DNA of 64,000 nt from Fusobacterium varium (GCA_002356455.1 AP017968.1:3100001-3164000), one strand, 5' to 3'. Shown: positions 34,724 to 44,218, counted from the stretch's first letter. Notes: a model not told the origin generated them from the letters alone. Numbers and translations: made by a program.

Positions 34724-36259
34724 CTATATTTTTAATTCTCCAATAACTTTTTCTACATTTTCAACTATACTGTTTTTTTCTATTAACGTTTCTACAGCAT
34801 TGATATCAATATTCATAACTCTGTCTTTATCATAATATGATACTATTTCTCTTACTGCTGTATATGCTTTTTCAGTTCCAAGTCCAAGATTTTTACTTAC
34901 TTTTTTAAGATCTATTCCCTGACAAGCCGACAGAATTTCCATAGCTATTACTTTTCTTGCATTTTTTAATATCTCTCCTGCTTTTCTGGCTGCTATAGTT
35001 CCCATAGATACATGGTCTTCCTGATTTGCTGAAGATGGTATAGAATCCACTGAAGCTGGATGAGCTAAAACTTTATTTTCTGATACAAGAGAGGCCGCAC
35101 TATATTGGACTATCATAAATCCAGAATTAACACCTCCATTTTCAACTAAAAATGCTGGAAGTCCACAATTTAAACTTGGATTTACAAGTCTTTCTATTCT
35201 TCTTTCAGAAACATTTGCCATTTCTGATATTGCTATTCCTAAAAAATCAAATGGAAGTGCCATAGGCTGTCCATGAAAATTTCCTCCTGAAATAACATCA
35301 TCTGTATCACAGAATATTATTGGATTATCGGTTACTGCATCCATCTCTATTTCAACTTTTTCTCTTACAAATTCAAGTGCATCCTTACTTGCTCCATGTA
35401 TTTGAGGAATACATCTCAGTGTATATGGATCTTGTGTTCTCATTTCTCCCTGTCTTGTTGTACATTTACTTTCTGTAAGAATATTTCTAAAATTTTCAGC
35501 TGTTTTTATCTGACCTTGGTGTCCTCTTACTTCATGGACTCTAGAATCAAATGCACAAGTTATTCCATTTAAAGCTTCCATTGTAAGAGCTCCTGCAATA
35601 TCCAGATGTTTCATGAGATTAATTGCATCATATGTTATATGGGCCCCAATTGATGTCATTACTTGCGTTCCATTAATAAGTGCTAATCCTTCTTTAGAAG
35701 AAAGTTCACCAAGAATAGATACTCCAGCTTTTTTCATAGCCTCTGCTCCATTCATAAGTTCTCCATTTACATAAGCTTTTCCCATTCCCAACATTACCAA
35801 TACCATATGTGATAGAGGAGCTAAATCTCCTGATGCTCCCAATGATCCTTTTTCTGGAATGAATGGTGTTACATCTTTATTAAGCATATCTACCAATGTA
35901 TCTAAAATTATTTTTCTTACTCCTGAATGTCCTTTGGATAAATTTACTACTCTAAGAAGCATTATTCCCTTTGCCATATCTACTGGAAGCGGATTTCCCA
36001 CTCCACATGAGTGACTCATTATAAGATTTTTTTGAAGCAGTCCTGTTTCTTCTTCTGAAATAACTGTATCTGAAAATTTTCCAAATCCTGTTGTAATTCC
36101 ATAAGATACTTTCTTCTCTTTTACATATCTATCTACAAGCTCTCTAGCTGCTGCTGCTCTTTTATATGCTTCTTTTGAGATTTCTACCTTATATCCTTTT
36201 CTTGTAACATTAATCAGATCTTCTAATGTAAGTCTTCTGTCTCCTATTACCAATCTCAT
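34724..36259 (-). CDS. hutH: Histidine ammonia-lyase
   Basis: This 511-residue enzyme deaminates histidine to urocanate. The Ala-Ser-Gly tripeptide that forms the MIO cofactor is at residues 142-144 in GSLGASGDLAPLSH. The length is normal. An AGGAGG site lies upstream. It is the second gene of the operon, 36 bases after the carrier gene. Confidence 0.95.
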   Translation of the reverse strand: MRLVIGDRRLTLEDLINVTRKGYKVEISKEAYKRAAAARELVDRYVKEKKVSYGITTGFGKFSDTVISEEETGLLQKNLIMSHSCGVGNPLPVDMAKGIMLLRVVNLSKGHSGVRKIILDTLVDMLNKDVTPFIPEKGSLGASGDLAPLSHMVLVMLGMGKAYVNGELMNGAEAMKKAGVSILGELSSKEGLALINGTQVMTSIGAHITYDAINLMKHLDIAGALTMEALNGITCAFDSRVHEVRGHQGQIKTAENFRNILTESKCTTRQGEMRTQDPYTLRCIPQIHGASKDALEFVREKVEIEMDAVTDNPIIFCDTDDVISGGNFHGQPMALPFDFLGIAISEMANVSERRIERLVNPSLNCGLPAFLVENGGVNSGFMIVQYSAASLVSENKVLAHPASVDSIPSSANQEDHVSMGTIAARKAGEILKNARKVIAMEILSACQGIDLKKVSKNLGLGTEKAYTAVREIVSYYDKDRVMNIDINAVETLIEKNSIVENVEKVIGELKI

Positions 36260-36295
36260 TAAAAATCGCCTCCTAAGTTATTTTATATCTATTTT

Positions 36296-37594
36296 TTAAA
36301 ATATTAAACTTCCTATAAATCCTGCTATAAATAATGGTATACAGAAATGTAAAAATGTTGCCATACAGGTATTTCTTATATGTTCATGCTGCCCATCTGC
36401 ATTTAATCCTGATGTTGGTCCCAGTGTTGAATCTGAAGCTGGTGATCCTGCATCCCCTATGATGGAAGCTGCTGTAATTAAAACTATCATGGCGGCTGGG
36501 GAATATCCCATTTCTATTGTAAGAGGAACATAGATTGTTGCAAGTATAGGTACAGTTCCAAAAGATGTCCCAATACCCATTGTAATAAAAAGACCTACTG
36601 TAAGCATTGCTAAGGAAGCAATTACTTTATTTCCACCACATATTCCAACTACTCCTGTAACAAGAGTTTCTATAGCTCCAGTTTCTCTGATTACTCTCCC
36701 ATACCCTGCTGCTACAAGCATGATAAATGCTATCAACCCCATTATAAGCAACCCATCATTTAAAACACTATCTAATTCATTCCATTTTACTACTTTAAAA
36801 ATTATCATTATACCAAGAGCAGCTAAAGCTCCTAATGGAAGAGAACCGCTATATAACTGTATCCCAAAAGCTGTTAGTGCTGCAATCAATGTTATCCAAT
36901 GTTTCTTTTCCATCTTTTCACTGTCTACTTCTTCCATTCCCTTTAAAGGAAGATCTTGATATTCTCTATCTTTTCTGTAAGTGATAAATATTGCTGTGAG
37001 TAATCCTATAACCATAGCTAATCCCAGTATCCATGTAGATCTCCAGATTTCTCCAAGTTCTACATTATAGCCATTGGCCGATATCTGATCTTTTACTATT
37101 GTATGAAATATCAGTCCAAATCCTACTGGTAAAACAACATATGGAGTTTTTAATCCAAATGTCAATGAACATGCCATTGCCCTTCTGTCTAATTTTAATT
37201 TGTTCATTAATTTTAATAAAGGTGGAATTAATATAGGAATAAATGCTATATGAACTGGTATAAGATTTTGTGAAAAACAAGCCAATCCTGCTATTAATAA
37301 AAGTAGTACCTTTTTTCTTCCACTTACTATACCTGCTATTTTTTTAGATATTATACTAGCCACCCCTGTACTATTTATAGCTACTGCCAATGTTCCAAGC
37401 AAGAGATAGCTGAGTGCAGTTTCAGAATTTCCTCCCATACCACTTATCAATATCTTCATAGTTTCAGGCAGTCCTATCCCAGAAGTTATTCCTGCTATCA
37501 AAGCTGCTATGAGCATAGAAAAAATTACATTTAATTTAAGCAAACAAAGAATTATCATAGTTAAAACTGATAATATTACTGGATTAAGCAGCAT
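36296..37594 (-). CDS. Na+/H+ antiporter-family carrier, probable histidine transporter
   Basis: This 432-residue protein has many membrane segments and the family loops LGTLAVAINSTGVASII and ITAASIIGDAGSPASDSTLG. It belongs to the NhaC/YuiF-like branch of ion transporters. As first gene of the hut operon it most likely brings in histidine; this rests on context. AGGAGG precedes its start. The operon leader carries three dyads. Confidence 0.75.
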   Translation of the reverse strand: MLLNPVILSVLTMIILCLLKLNVIFSMLIAALIAGITSGIGLPETMKILISGMGGNSETALSYLLLGTLAVAINSTGVASIISKKIAGIVSGRKKVLLLLIAGLACFSQNLIPVHIAFIPILIPPLLKLMNKLKLDRRAMACSLTFGLKTPYVVLPVGFGLIFHTIVKDQISANGYNVELGEIWRSTWILGLAMVIGLLTAIFITYRKDREYQDLPLKGMEEVDSEKMEKKHWITLIAALTAFGIQLYSGSLPLGALAALGIMIIFKVVKWNELDSVLNDGLLIMGLIAFIMLVAAGYGRVIRETGAIETLVTGVVGICGGNKVIASLAMLTVGLFITMGIGTSFGTVPILATIYVPLTIEMGYSPAAMIVLITAASIIGDAGSPASDSTLGPTSGLNADGQHEHIRNTCMATFLHFCIPLFIAGFIGSLIF

Positions 37595-37675
37595 AAAAAA
37601 ACCTCCTAAGTTATAAAATCTTATTTTACATGTTAGAATAATCTTAATGAAATATTAATTTTTCTTCTTAATATT

Positions 37676-37700
37676 ATTTTATGATATCGCGACATAAAAT
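37676..37700. promoter_or_regulatory. Dyad operator upstream of the hut operon
   Basis: ATTTTATG and CATAAAAT arms are separated by nine bases containing TCGCGA. It lies about 80 bases before the carrier gene. The GC-containing core stands out in a very AT-rich spacer, so a regulator site is likely. Confidence 0.5.
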
Positions 37701-37740
37701 AAAACTTGAACCTAGGTCTTTATTAAAAATTTTATTTTTT

Positions 37741-37831
37741 ATTATTAAAAACATTTTAATAATATACTAAAATAAAATAATAATTTTTTTCGATTTTTTT
37801 CCGAAATAATTATTAAAAACATTTTAATAAT
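37741..37831. repeat. Two identical 23-bp palindromes upstream of the hut operon
   Basis: ATTATTAAAA-ACA-TTTTAATAAT is present at 37741-37763 and again, base for base, at 37809-37831 (68 bp apart). Each is a perfect ten-base dyad. The rest of the 464-bp spacer (37595-38058) is AT-rich and has no gene. Repeated identical dyads suggest cooperative binding by a regulator of the operon. Confidence 0.55.
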
Positions 37832-38021
37832 ATTTTATCTAATAATAGAGTAGCATGTTAATTTATTAAAAGTCTAATATAATAAATATATAATTTAATA
37901 TACAATTTTTATAATATGTTTTATTTCTATTTTTTTATTCCTTTATTTGTACATTAAATTTTATTTTTATTCATAAATAATAAAAAATATAGAAAATATT
38001 TCTGAAGTTCTATAATATAAA

Positions 38022-38049
38022 TATGGACAGAGATAAATCTCTATCCATA
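38022..38049 (-). terminator. Terminator of the TRAP/dehydrogenase operon
   Basis: ATGGACAGAGAT and ATCTCTATCCAT pair just after the dehydrogenase stop codon on the minus strand. AT-rich sequence follows. Confidence 0.65.
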
Positions 38050-38058
38050 TTCTGCTCT

Positions 38059-39018
38059 TTATTTTATTAGTGGATTATTAACTGGCCAACTTGGTTTTTC
38101 ATTTGACAAAACTTTTATAATTTCTGAAGCTGCCTGTACTGCCATAAGTATCATACATTCTTCTGTATTAGATGCCATATGAGGAGTTGTAATTACATTA
38201 TCCATTGAAAGCAGCGGATTATCATTTTTAGGTGGCTCCTCTTCAAACACATCTAAAAAAGCTCCAGCAATTAATTTTTCATTTAAAGCCAAAATAAGTT
38301 CTTCTTCATTTATTACTTCACCACGGGCGCAGTTTATAAGATAAGCAGATTCCTTCATATTACTAAATTCTTTCATCCCAACACATCTTATATTTTCTTT
38401 TACAAGTGGCATATGTAAAGTTATAATATCAGCTTCTTTAAATATATTTTCCCAACTACAAATAGTTGCATAATCAGGATAATCTTCTTCTTTTAAATAT
38501 GGATCATACGCAAAAATTTCCATTCCTAATCCATAAAAAGCTTTTTGAGCCACTTTTCTTCCTATACGCCCAAATCCTACTATCCCTAATTTTTTCCCAG
38601 TTAAATCCATTCCTTTATGAGTATTTTTAAAGAAAAAATCTCCTTCTTTCATTTTTCTATTCATTAAAAATATTTTTTTAGAAATTGCCAGAATAGCTCC
38701 TAATACAAATTCTGCTACTGTATTGGTAGTAGAATCTGGTGCATTAGTTGCCCATATTCCCAGCCTAGCTGCTGCTGCTAAATCAACATTATTATACCCT
38801 GCACCATGTCTTGCTACAATTTTTAAATTTTTACCAGCTTTCAGTACTGCTTCTGTACAAGGAGCTGTTCTTAACAAAATTGCATCACAATCTACTACAT
38901 CTTTTATTAAATCTTCCTCTTTTGCCCCTGAACCATTTTTTATTTCAAAGCCATAACTTTTTAATAATTCAATTCCTTCTTTTGCCACTGCTTGTGGTAT
39001 CAATATTCTATATGACAT
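38059..39018 (-). CDS. D-2-hydroxyacid dehydrogenase (phosphoglycerate dehydrogenase-like)
   Basis: This 319-residue NAD-dependent dehydrogenase has the nucleotide loop KLGIVGFGRIGRKVA, the catalytic Arg in INCARGEVI, the Glu in DVFEEEPP and the His in TTPHMASNT. It lacks the C-terminal ACT domain of biosynthetic SerA. Its start overlaps the end of the TRAP permease gene by 11 bases, so the two are translated together. It therefore probably oxidises or reduces the hydroxy- or keto-acid brought in by that transporter. Confidence 0.82.
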   Translation of the reverse strand: MSYRILIPQAVAKEGIELLKSYGFEIKNGSGAKEEDLIKDVVDCDAILLRTAPCTEAVLKAGKNLKIVARHGAGYNNVDLAAAARLGIWATNAPDSTTNTVAEFVLGAILAISKKIFLMNRKMKEGDFFFKNTHKGMDLTGKKLGIVGFGRIGRKVAQKAFYGLGMEIFAYDPYLKEEDYPDYATICSWENIFKEADIITLHMPLVKENIRCVGMKEFSNMKESAYLINCARGEVINEEELILALNEKLIAGAFLDVFEEEPPKNDNPLLSMDNVITTPHMASNTEECMILMAVQAASEIIKVLSNEKPSWPVNNPLIK

Positions 39019-40894
39019 TTACTTCTCCCTCATTATAACTTTTTTTAGATTTTATTATTTGAAGAGTATATATTGTTCCTAAACAGATAAGTCCAAATAT
39101 ATCTGATTTCACTCCTGGCATCATTGTAGAAACACTTCCTAAAAGAACAATTATCGTTTTTGGCCAAGATAAATTTCCTTTAAAATATCTTTGAACTGCT
39201 GTTGCCAGACCATAAGCACCTATTAATGCACTTATTATAGCAAGAATAATTTCTCCTTTTGTTCCCTTTCCAAGTAATGCTGGATTCATGCAGAACATAA
39301 ATGGCATTAAAAATCCAGCTAAACTGAGGCGCCATGCTACAAATCCAGTTTTCATGGCATCGCCTTTGGCAATACCTGCTGCTGTATAAGCTGCTACTGC
39401 TACTGGCGGAGTAACATTTGCCATAATTCCAAAATAAAATACAAAGAAATGAGCAGCAATTTTAGCTATTCCTAGATTTTCCAAGGCTGGTACAATCAAA
39501 GTTGCTAATAAAACATAAGCAGCTGATGTAGGCATTCCCATTCCTAATATTACTGAAGTCAACATAGTAAGAACAAGCAGCAGCATTACATTTCCCTGAG
39601 ATAAACTTATAAGTAGAGAGGATAATTTATATCCTACTCCTGTCAGCATAAGCATTCCAACTATTATTCCAGCAGTGCCTGTTGTAAGAGCAACACTAAC
39701 CATTCCTTTTGATGAACTGGCAATAAGATGTAATATTTCAGATATAGATCTTTTCTTTCCTGGATACACCAACATTATTATAATTAAAAATATTATAGAA
39801 AAGAAAGCTGATTTCTGTGCTGAATATCTTACCCCAACCAGTAAAAATACTAACAATACTAATGGCATAAGCAAAAGCCATCCTTTTTTCAGTTCTTCCA
39901 TAAAGCTAGGCAATTCCTCTTTATTCTGTCCTCTTAAGTCTTTTTTTAGTGCTTCTAAATCAATCATTATAAATAATGCTATATAAAATAATATTGCTGG
40001 AATTATGGCTGCTGTCAATACTTCCTGATATGAACCAATATAATCAGCCATAATAAAAGCTGCTGCTCCCATAACTGGCGGCATAAGCTGTCCTCCACTA
40101 GAGGCAGCAGTTTCTACAGCACCTGAAAACTCTGGATCAAATCCACTTTTCTTCATCAATGGAATAGTGAAAGACCCTGTTCCTACAACATTTGCTACAG
40201 CACTTCCTGAAATTGTTCCAAATAAACTGCTGGCAACCACGGCAACCTTTGCTGGTCCCCCTCTGAATCCACCAAGTAATGATTGAGTCAACCTTATAAA
40301 TATATCCCCTGCTCCAGAAGCTTCAAGAATTCCAGCAAATATTACAAAGATGGATACATATATAGACGAAACTCCTAAAGGAGTATTAAATATTCCATTT
40401 GTTCCTTTGAATAAAACCTCTGTAATTCTTATCCATGTATACCCTCTGTGAGCAATACTTCTGGGAAGATTAGGTCCGAACAATGCATATAAAATACATA
40501 AAACAGCGATTATTGGCATTGCTGCTCCTACTGTTTTCCATGTGAAGAAAAGAAGCAGAACTAAAAGAACTGTTGCTAGAATAATTTCCAAGTCAGACAT
40601 AGTTCCACTTGATTTCCACATGGTATCTGCTATGGAATAAGAATATAATCCTATAATTGATACAACTGCAATGATTCCAACAGAAAATATATTTTTTATT
40701 TTCTCATTCTTCATATTGAATAAATTATAACATAATGGTACCAACATCATACTAAGTGCCAGATGCACTACCCTATGCTGATATGATGGTAACGCTCCAA
40801 AGTATGAAGTATATATATGAAATAATGCTAATGTTAACCCTATTACAAAAAACATGATTTTAGTAAGTTGATTATTTGTATTTTTCCCCTCCAT
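39008..40894 (-). CDS. TRAP transporter fused permease (4TM/12TM)
   Basis: This 628-residue membrane protein fuses the small DctQ-like and large DctM-like parts, as in TAXI-type TRAP systems. Typical stretches are GGFRGGPAKVAVVASSLFG and GTISGSAVANVVGTGSFTIP, followed by ETAASSGGQLMPPVMGAAAF. It works with the solute-binding protein encoded 18 bases upstream and is driven by a sodium or proton gradient. The substrate is not visible; organic acids are usual. Confidence 0.9.
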   Translation of the reverse strand: MEGKNTNNQLTKIMFFVIGLTLALFHIYTSYFGALPSYQHRVVHLALSMMLVPLCYNLFNMKNEKIKNIFSVGIIAVVSIIGLYSYSIADTMWKSSGTMSDLEIILATVLLVLLLFFTWKTVGAAMPIIAVLCILYALFGPNLPRSIAHRGYTWIRITEVLFKGTNGIFNTPLGVSSIYVSIFVIFAGILEASGAGDIFIRLTQSLLGGFRGGPAKVAVVASSLFGTISGSAVANVVGTGSFTIPLMKKSGFDPEFSGAVETAASSGGQLMPPVMGAAAFIMADYIGSYQEVLTAAIIPAILFYIALFIMIDLEALKKDLRGQNKEELPSFMEELKKGWLLLMPLVLLVFLLVGVRYSAQKSAFFSIIFLIIIMLVYPGKKRSISEILHLIASSSKGMVSVALTTGTAGIIVGMLMLTGVGYKLSSLLISLSQGNVMLLLVLTMLTSVILGMGMPTSAAYVLLATLIVPALENLGIAKIAAHFFVFYFGIMANVTPPVAVAAYTAAGIAKGDAMKTGFVAWRLSLAGFLMPFMFCMNPALLGKGTKGEIILAIISALIGAYGLATAVQRYFKGNLSWPKTIIVLLGSVSTMMPGVKSDIFGLICLGTIYTLQIIKSKKSYNEGEVNVI

Positions 40895-40912
40895 CTTTAC
40901 ACCCCTTTTATA

Positions 40913-41893
40913 TTAGTTCATAACCCCTTTTTCTTTCAAGTATTTTACAACTCCAGGATGCATTTCTATTAATCCTTCCAATCCTCTAGTTGCATTTTCA
41001 ATATTCCATTCATTACATTGTGGATAAGCAGCTACTAATAAATCATTATTTTCAAACAAAGCTTTTGCCATGTTGTAAATATCTTCTTCTGGCATATCTC
41101 TATAAGTGATTAAAATACTTGCACTTCCAAAAGTATATTCTACTTCCTCATTTTGTCCATTATATACATCTGCATTTATTTTAGCTGGAATATAATATGG
41201 ACATTCTGCCATTATTTTATCAAAATATTCTTTTTCTAATCCCAATAAACGAATTGGCTTTGAAGCTGCTGCTGTTGTAACTGGAGAAGCTGGCAGAGTA
41301 CTCATTATACATACTGCATCTACATTTCCATCAGTCAAAGCTTCTGCTCCATCACCATGAGATAAATATTCAGGTTTCCAATCTTTATTTATCTCATATC
41401 CATAAGCATCCATTATTGTTTTCATTGCATCTCCAGCTACACTTCCAGCAGGGCCTACAGCTATCTTTTTTCCTTTTAAATCTTTAAAACTTTTTATTTT
41501 TCCATCTCTTAATGTATATACCTGTAATGTTGTCATATGCCCACCCATTACACCTCTCAAATCATCTTTTTCTATTTTTTTTCCTTCAAAACTTCCCTTT
41601 CCCTCTAATGCAAGTGCTAGGACATCTGATGCTGTCATAGCCAGCTCTACATTTTTATTTCTAGCTAATAAAATATTCTCTGAAGAACCTCCAGTTATTT
41701 CTATATTTGCAGAAACATTTGGATCATTTTTATTTATAATATCAGACATTGCTGTTCCTATAATAGAAAAAGCCCCACCTGCACTTGAAGTTGCAATAGA
41801 AATATACTTTACCCCAGCTGCATATGTAGATATTCCTAGTAATAATAACAAAATAAAACTACCAATGACCTTTGAAACTTTAAAGTTCTTCAT
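40913..41893 (-). CDS. TAXI-family TRAP solute-binding protein
   Basis: This 326-residue exported protein has a signal peptide of about 25 residues ending near STYA. The mature part begins with the TAXI-type ISIATSSAGGAFSIIGTAMSDIINK segment and continues with LKGKKIAVGPAGSVAGDAM. It delivers substrate to the fused permease. The palindrome TGTTATAACA lies about 34 bases before its start, so it is likely controlled by the adjacent GntR protein. Confidence 0.9.
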   Translation of the reverse strand: MKNFKVSKVIGSFILLLLLGISTYAAGVKYISIATSSAGGAFSIIGTAMSDIINKNDPNVSANIEITGGSSENILLARNKNVELAMTASDVLALALEGKGSFEGKKIEKDDLRGVMGGHMTTLQVYTLRDGKIKSFKDLKGKKIAVGPAGSVAGDAMKTIMDAYGYEINKDWKPEYLSHGDGAEALTDGNVDAVCIMSTLPASPVTTAAASKPIRLLGLEKEYFDKIMAECPYYIPAKINADVYNGQNEEVEYTFGSASILITYRDMPEEDIYNMAKALFENNDLLVAAYPQCNEWNIENATRGLEGLIEMHPGVVKYLKEKGVMN

Positions 41894-41926
41894 AAAATAC
41901 CTCCACTTTTTATTTTATAATATAAC

Positions 41927-41936
41927 TGTTATAACA
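41927..41936. promoter_or_regulatory. GntR operator in front of the TRAP operon
   Basis: TGTTATAACA is a perfect ten-base palindrome, and the same ACTGTTATAACA is found before the gntR gene at 42661. A half site (ACTGTTACA) lies about 30 bases further upstream. Confidence 0.65.
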
Positions 41937-41983
41937 CTTATATGAAACAAAAGAAAATAACTGTTACATTTATTCAACCATTT

Positions 41984-42637
41984 TTATAAATTTGCTATTA
42001 TCAGCTCTAACGAGTCATTTACATGCATTCTCATCAGTTTTTCTGATTCATCAGCATCTCCTTTTGCAATAGTATCTATCAAGTACCTATGCCAATATCT
42101 TGGATAAGTAGCTTTAGGAGCATTTGTTCCTATGGCCTTGCATAAGATCCAAAACATATTTATTTTTTTTAGAGTATTTATCAATAAACTATTTCCTGTA
42201 AATTCTGTAAGTTTTGCATGAAATAATATATGTGAATTTCTGCTATCAAAAACTGTTTCTTCTGTATAAGGTATAGTATCCAATTCAGCAGCAATTGACA
42301 TAAGCTGTTCATATTGTTCTTTAGTCATAGTTTTAGATAATATCCTTGCTGATTGACACTCTATCGCTTCTCTGAGTTGATAATTTTCTATAATTTTTTC
42401 CTTAGTAGGAACTATCACATAGGAACCCCATTGTGGTTTTGATTCAACCAAATAATTTTCTTCTAATTTCTTTAAAGCTTCAATTACTGGTATTACACTA
42501 ACTCCAGTTGCTTCAGCCATTTTTCTTCTTGATAATTTCATTCCTGGAGAAAACTCCCCATCCAGAATTTTTTGTGAAATTATTCTATAAGCTATATCAG
42601 ATGCGGTTTGGAAATTCTCTTCTACCACTATTATCAC
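41984..42637 (-). CDS. GntR/FadR-type transcriptional regulator
   Basis: This 217-residue protein has an N-terminal winged helix (LSRRKMAEATGVSVIPVIEALKKL) and a C-terminal FCD ligand domain. It lies directly upstream of the TRAP operon in the same direction. Palindromes in both promoter regions suggest control of itself and of the transporter, with the transported acid or its product as signal. Confidence 0.85.
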   Translation of the reverse strand: MIIVVEENFQTASDIAYRIISQKILDGEFSPGMKLSRRKMAEATGVSVIPVIEALKKLEENYLVESKPQWGSYVIVPTKEKIIENYQLREAIECQSARILSKTMTKEQYEQLMSIAAELDTIPYTEETVFDSRNSHILFHAKLTEFTGNSLLINTLKKINMFWILCKAIGTNAPKATYPRYWHRYLIDTIAKGDADESEKLMRMHVNDSLELIIANL

Positions 42638-42660
42638 TCCTTTAATTATTTCGAAATTAC

Positions 42661-42670
42661 TGTTATAACA
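42661..42670. promoter_or_regulatory. GntR operator in front of its own gene
   Basis: TGTTATAACA lies 24 bases before the start codon of the GntR gene and is identical to the site at 41927-41936. Autoregulation is inferred. Confidence 0.65.
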
Positions 42671-42875
42671 TATTTTTTATATAGTTTTATCTATAATCAG
42701 TACAACTATACTCGTTGTAAAACGTTATTAACTATTTTAGTGAATTGTATCATAATTTAATTTTTATAAATATATTCCCTATACTAAAATTACAAATCAA
42801 AATATATTATATATAACAAAAAAATTTAGTCATTCCTCAATTAGATTAAATAATAAGACTTATAAAAAATTACAA

Positions 42876-42899
42876 AGGACAGAGAAAACTCTCTGTCCT
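42876..42899 (-). terminator. Terminator of the adhesin operon
   Basis: AGGACAGAGA and TCTCTGTCCT form a perfect ten-base stem with a four-base loop. On the minus strand it is followed by TTTGTAATTTTTT. It lies 23 bases after the HU-like gene. Confidence 0.85.
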
Positions 42900-42921
42900 A
42901 ACATATCTGTAAATAAATTTT

Positions 42922-43206
42922 TTATATTTTTTCATTAAATTTTTTCTTTAATGTTTTTCCCTGCTTAAATACTATTTTATTTGTTGCAGGTATTTTTTCT
43001 GATTTTTTTGTTCTTGGATTATTAAATATTCTCTCCTTTATTTCTTTTATTTCAAAACTTCCCCATCCCTTAAAAATAAGTTTTTCATCCTCTTTTAAGA
43101 TATCTGTCAAAGTTTCCCAAAAAGTTTCTACTTTCTCTTTCGCTACTTTTAAATTTTTTAGTTCTCTTTTTTTCCTATACTCTCTTATAAAATCTGTTTC
43201 TTTCAT
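42922..43206 (-). CDS. HU/IHF-family DNA-bending protein
   Basis: This 94-residue protein shows the HU pattern in its second half: KGWGSFEIKEIKER, then NPRTKKSEKIPATNKIVFK and QGKTLKKKFN, including the NPRT tip of the DNA-binding arm. The N-terminal helices differ from the usual housekeeping HU, so this is a specialised paralogue. It is the last gene of the adhesin operon and overlaps the preceding gene by four bases. A very similar N-terminus begins at 63946, directly after the second autotransporter. Confidence 0.82.
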   Translation of the reverse strand: MKETDFIREYRKKRELKNLKVAKEKVETFWETLTDILKEDEKLIFKGWGSFEIKEIKERIFNNPRTKKSEKIPATNKIVFKQGKTLKKKFNEKI

Positions 43207-43412
43207 ATAATATGCCCTTTCTCTTCTTTTTCTTCTTGTAACGCAAGTTTAAAAAGCCCTAATAAGACTTCTGTATTAGACATTCTTAATCCATCGGTTT
43301 TACATAATTTTTTTAGTCTTTTTTTTATAAAAACATATTCTTCTTTTGTAAAGTGACAACCATATATTCTGTATCCTTTTGACTTTATATTCTTTCCCTT
43401 TTTTATTTCCAT
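43203..43412 (-). CDS. Small ribbon-helix-helix-like protein
   Basis: This 69-residue basic protein has a strand (RIYGCHFTKEEYVFI) followed by two helices (KKRLKKL, then SNTEVLLGLFKLALQ), resembling the RHH fold of Arc/CopG repressors. It is translationally coupled to the HU-like gene by a four-base overlap. The fold call is by pattern only; no function is claimed beyond possible DNA binding. Confidence 0.55.
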   Translation of the reverse strand: MEIKKGKNIKSKGYRIYGCHFTKEEYVFIKKRLKKLCKTDGLRMSNTEVLLGLFKLALQEEKEEKGHII

Positions 43413-43421
43413 TATTCTTCC

Positions 43422-43784
43422 CTATCTTATAGCTTCAAATATACTTATTATTTCTTCTTGCTTTAGCATATCTGCTTCTAGTTCCTTTTTAGCCTCTGCA
43501 TATTTTTTTGCTAATTCTTGGTACTGATCTTTATAAAATTTACTATCTTTTACACTTAATATTCTTTTTTCCTTTTCTGAAATTTCTTCATACATTTTCT
43601 TTTGAGATGCCAGAGTTTTTTCAGCTTCTTCTGCTTCTGCTTTTCTTTGGTTATACATTGCTCTCTCTTCTGCCTCTAATTTTTGAAGATTAAGTTCAAG
43701 TTGTTCAAATGTTGACATTACATTTGTTGCTGAATATGATACTGCTGATACTGCTAAGATACATCCAATTAATATTTTCTTCAT
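43422..43784 (-). CDS. FadA-like small coiled-coil adhesin
   Basis: This 120-residue protein has a signal peptide (MKKILIGCILAVSAVSYSA). The mature part is a long alpha-helical coil with the FadA layout (YNQRKAEAEEAEKTLASQKK, then SKFYKDQYQELAKKYAEAKK, then KELEADMLKQEEIISIFEAI). FadA of F. nucleatum forms filaments that bind host cadherins. Whether this family member binds cells is unknown. It lies in the adhesin operon between two small cytoplasmic proteins. Confidence 0.8.
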   Translation of the reverse strand: MKKILIGCILAVSAVSYSATNVMSTFEQLELNLQKLEAEERAMYNQRKAEAEEAEKTLASQKKMYEEISEKEKRILSVKDSKFYKDQYQELAKKYAEAKKELEADMLKQEEIISIFEAIR

Positions 43785-43792
43785 CTTTCCCC

Positions 43793-44209
43793 CTATTTTT
43801 CTTCCTTTTCCAATTTTATATATTCTTTTAGTACATCATTTATTTTATATTTTTCAACTATTTCATTTATTACTTTCACTTTTTCTTCTCCAAGTTTTTG
43901 ATTAAATAATGCTTGTTGAAGTTGTGGATATACTTCTACTGTATTTTTATCTTTCAGCAATTCAGCATTATTTTTATATACTTCTAACAGTTCATAATCA
44001 TATATTTGAACTGTTTTTTGAGCTATTGAATTAAGATAAAATTCTATCTCCATATTCAGATTCATCTCTTCTAAATATTTCTTTTCTTCTTCTGTATATT
44101 CTTTCTTTTCCATTTCTGTAAGAATAGCCTTTCTTACCAAAAGTTGAGCTATTCCATCTTTATTTCCATTCAATTTTTCTATTTCTTCCTTTGTTAATTT
44201 TATCTGCAT
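43793..44209 (-). CDS. Small helical protein of the adhesin operon, unrecognised
   Basis: This 138-residue, highly charged helical protein has no signal peptide. The segment VQIYDYELLEVYKNNAELLK with the following QLQQALFNQKLGEEKVKVIN faintly recalls the substrate-binding arms of SurA/PpiC-type chaperones, which help outer-membrane proteins. That likeness is weak and its lack of an export signal argues against a periplasmic role. The ribosome site AAGGAGAG is good and the genes on both sides are within 10 bases. Confidence 0.6.
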   Translation of the reverse strand: MQIKLTKEEIEKLNGNKDGIAQLLVRKAILTEMEKKEYTEEEKKYLEEMNLNMEIEFYLNSIAQKTVQIYDYELLEVYKNNAELLKDKNTVEVYPQLQQALFNQKLGEEKVKVINEIVEKYKINDVLKEYIKLEKEEK

Positions 44210-44218
44210 ATTCTCTCC

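Noticed and set aside
37595-38058. A gene or small RNA in the hut upstream spacer
   Set aside because: Only AT-rich sequence and dyads are seen; no frame with a ribosome site, and no promoter-terminator pair that would define a small RNA.
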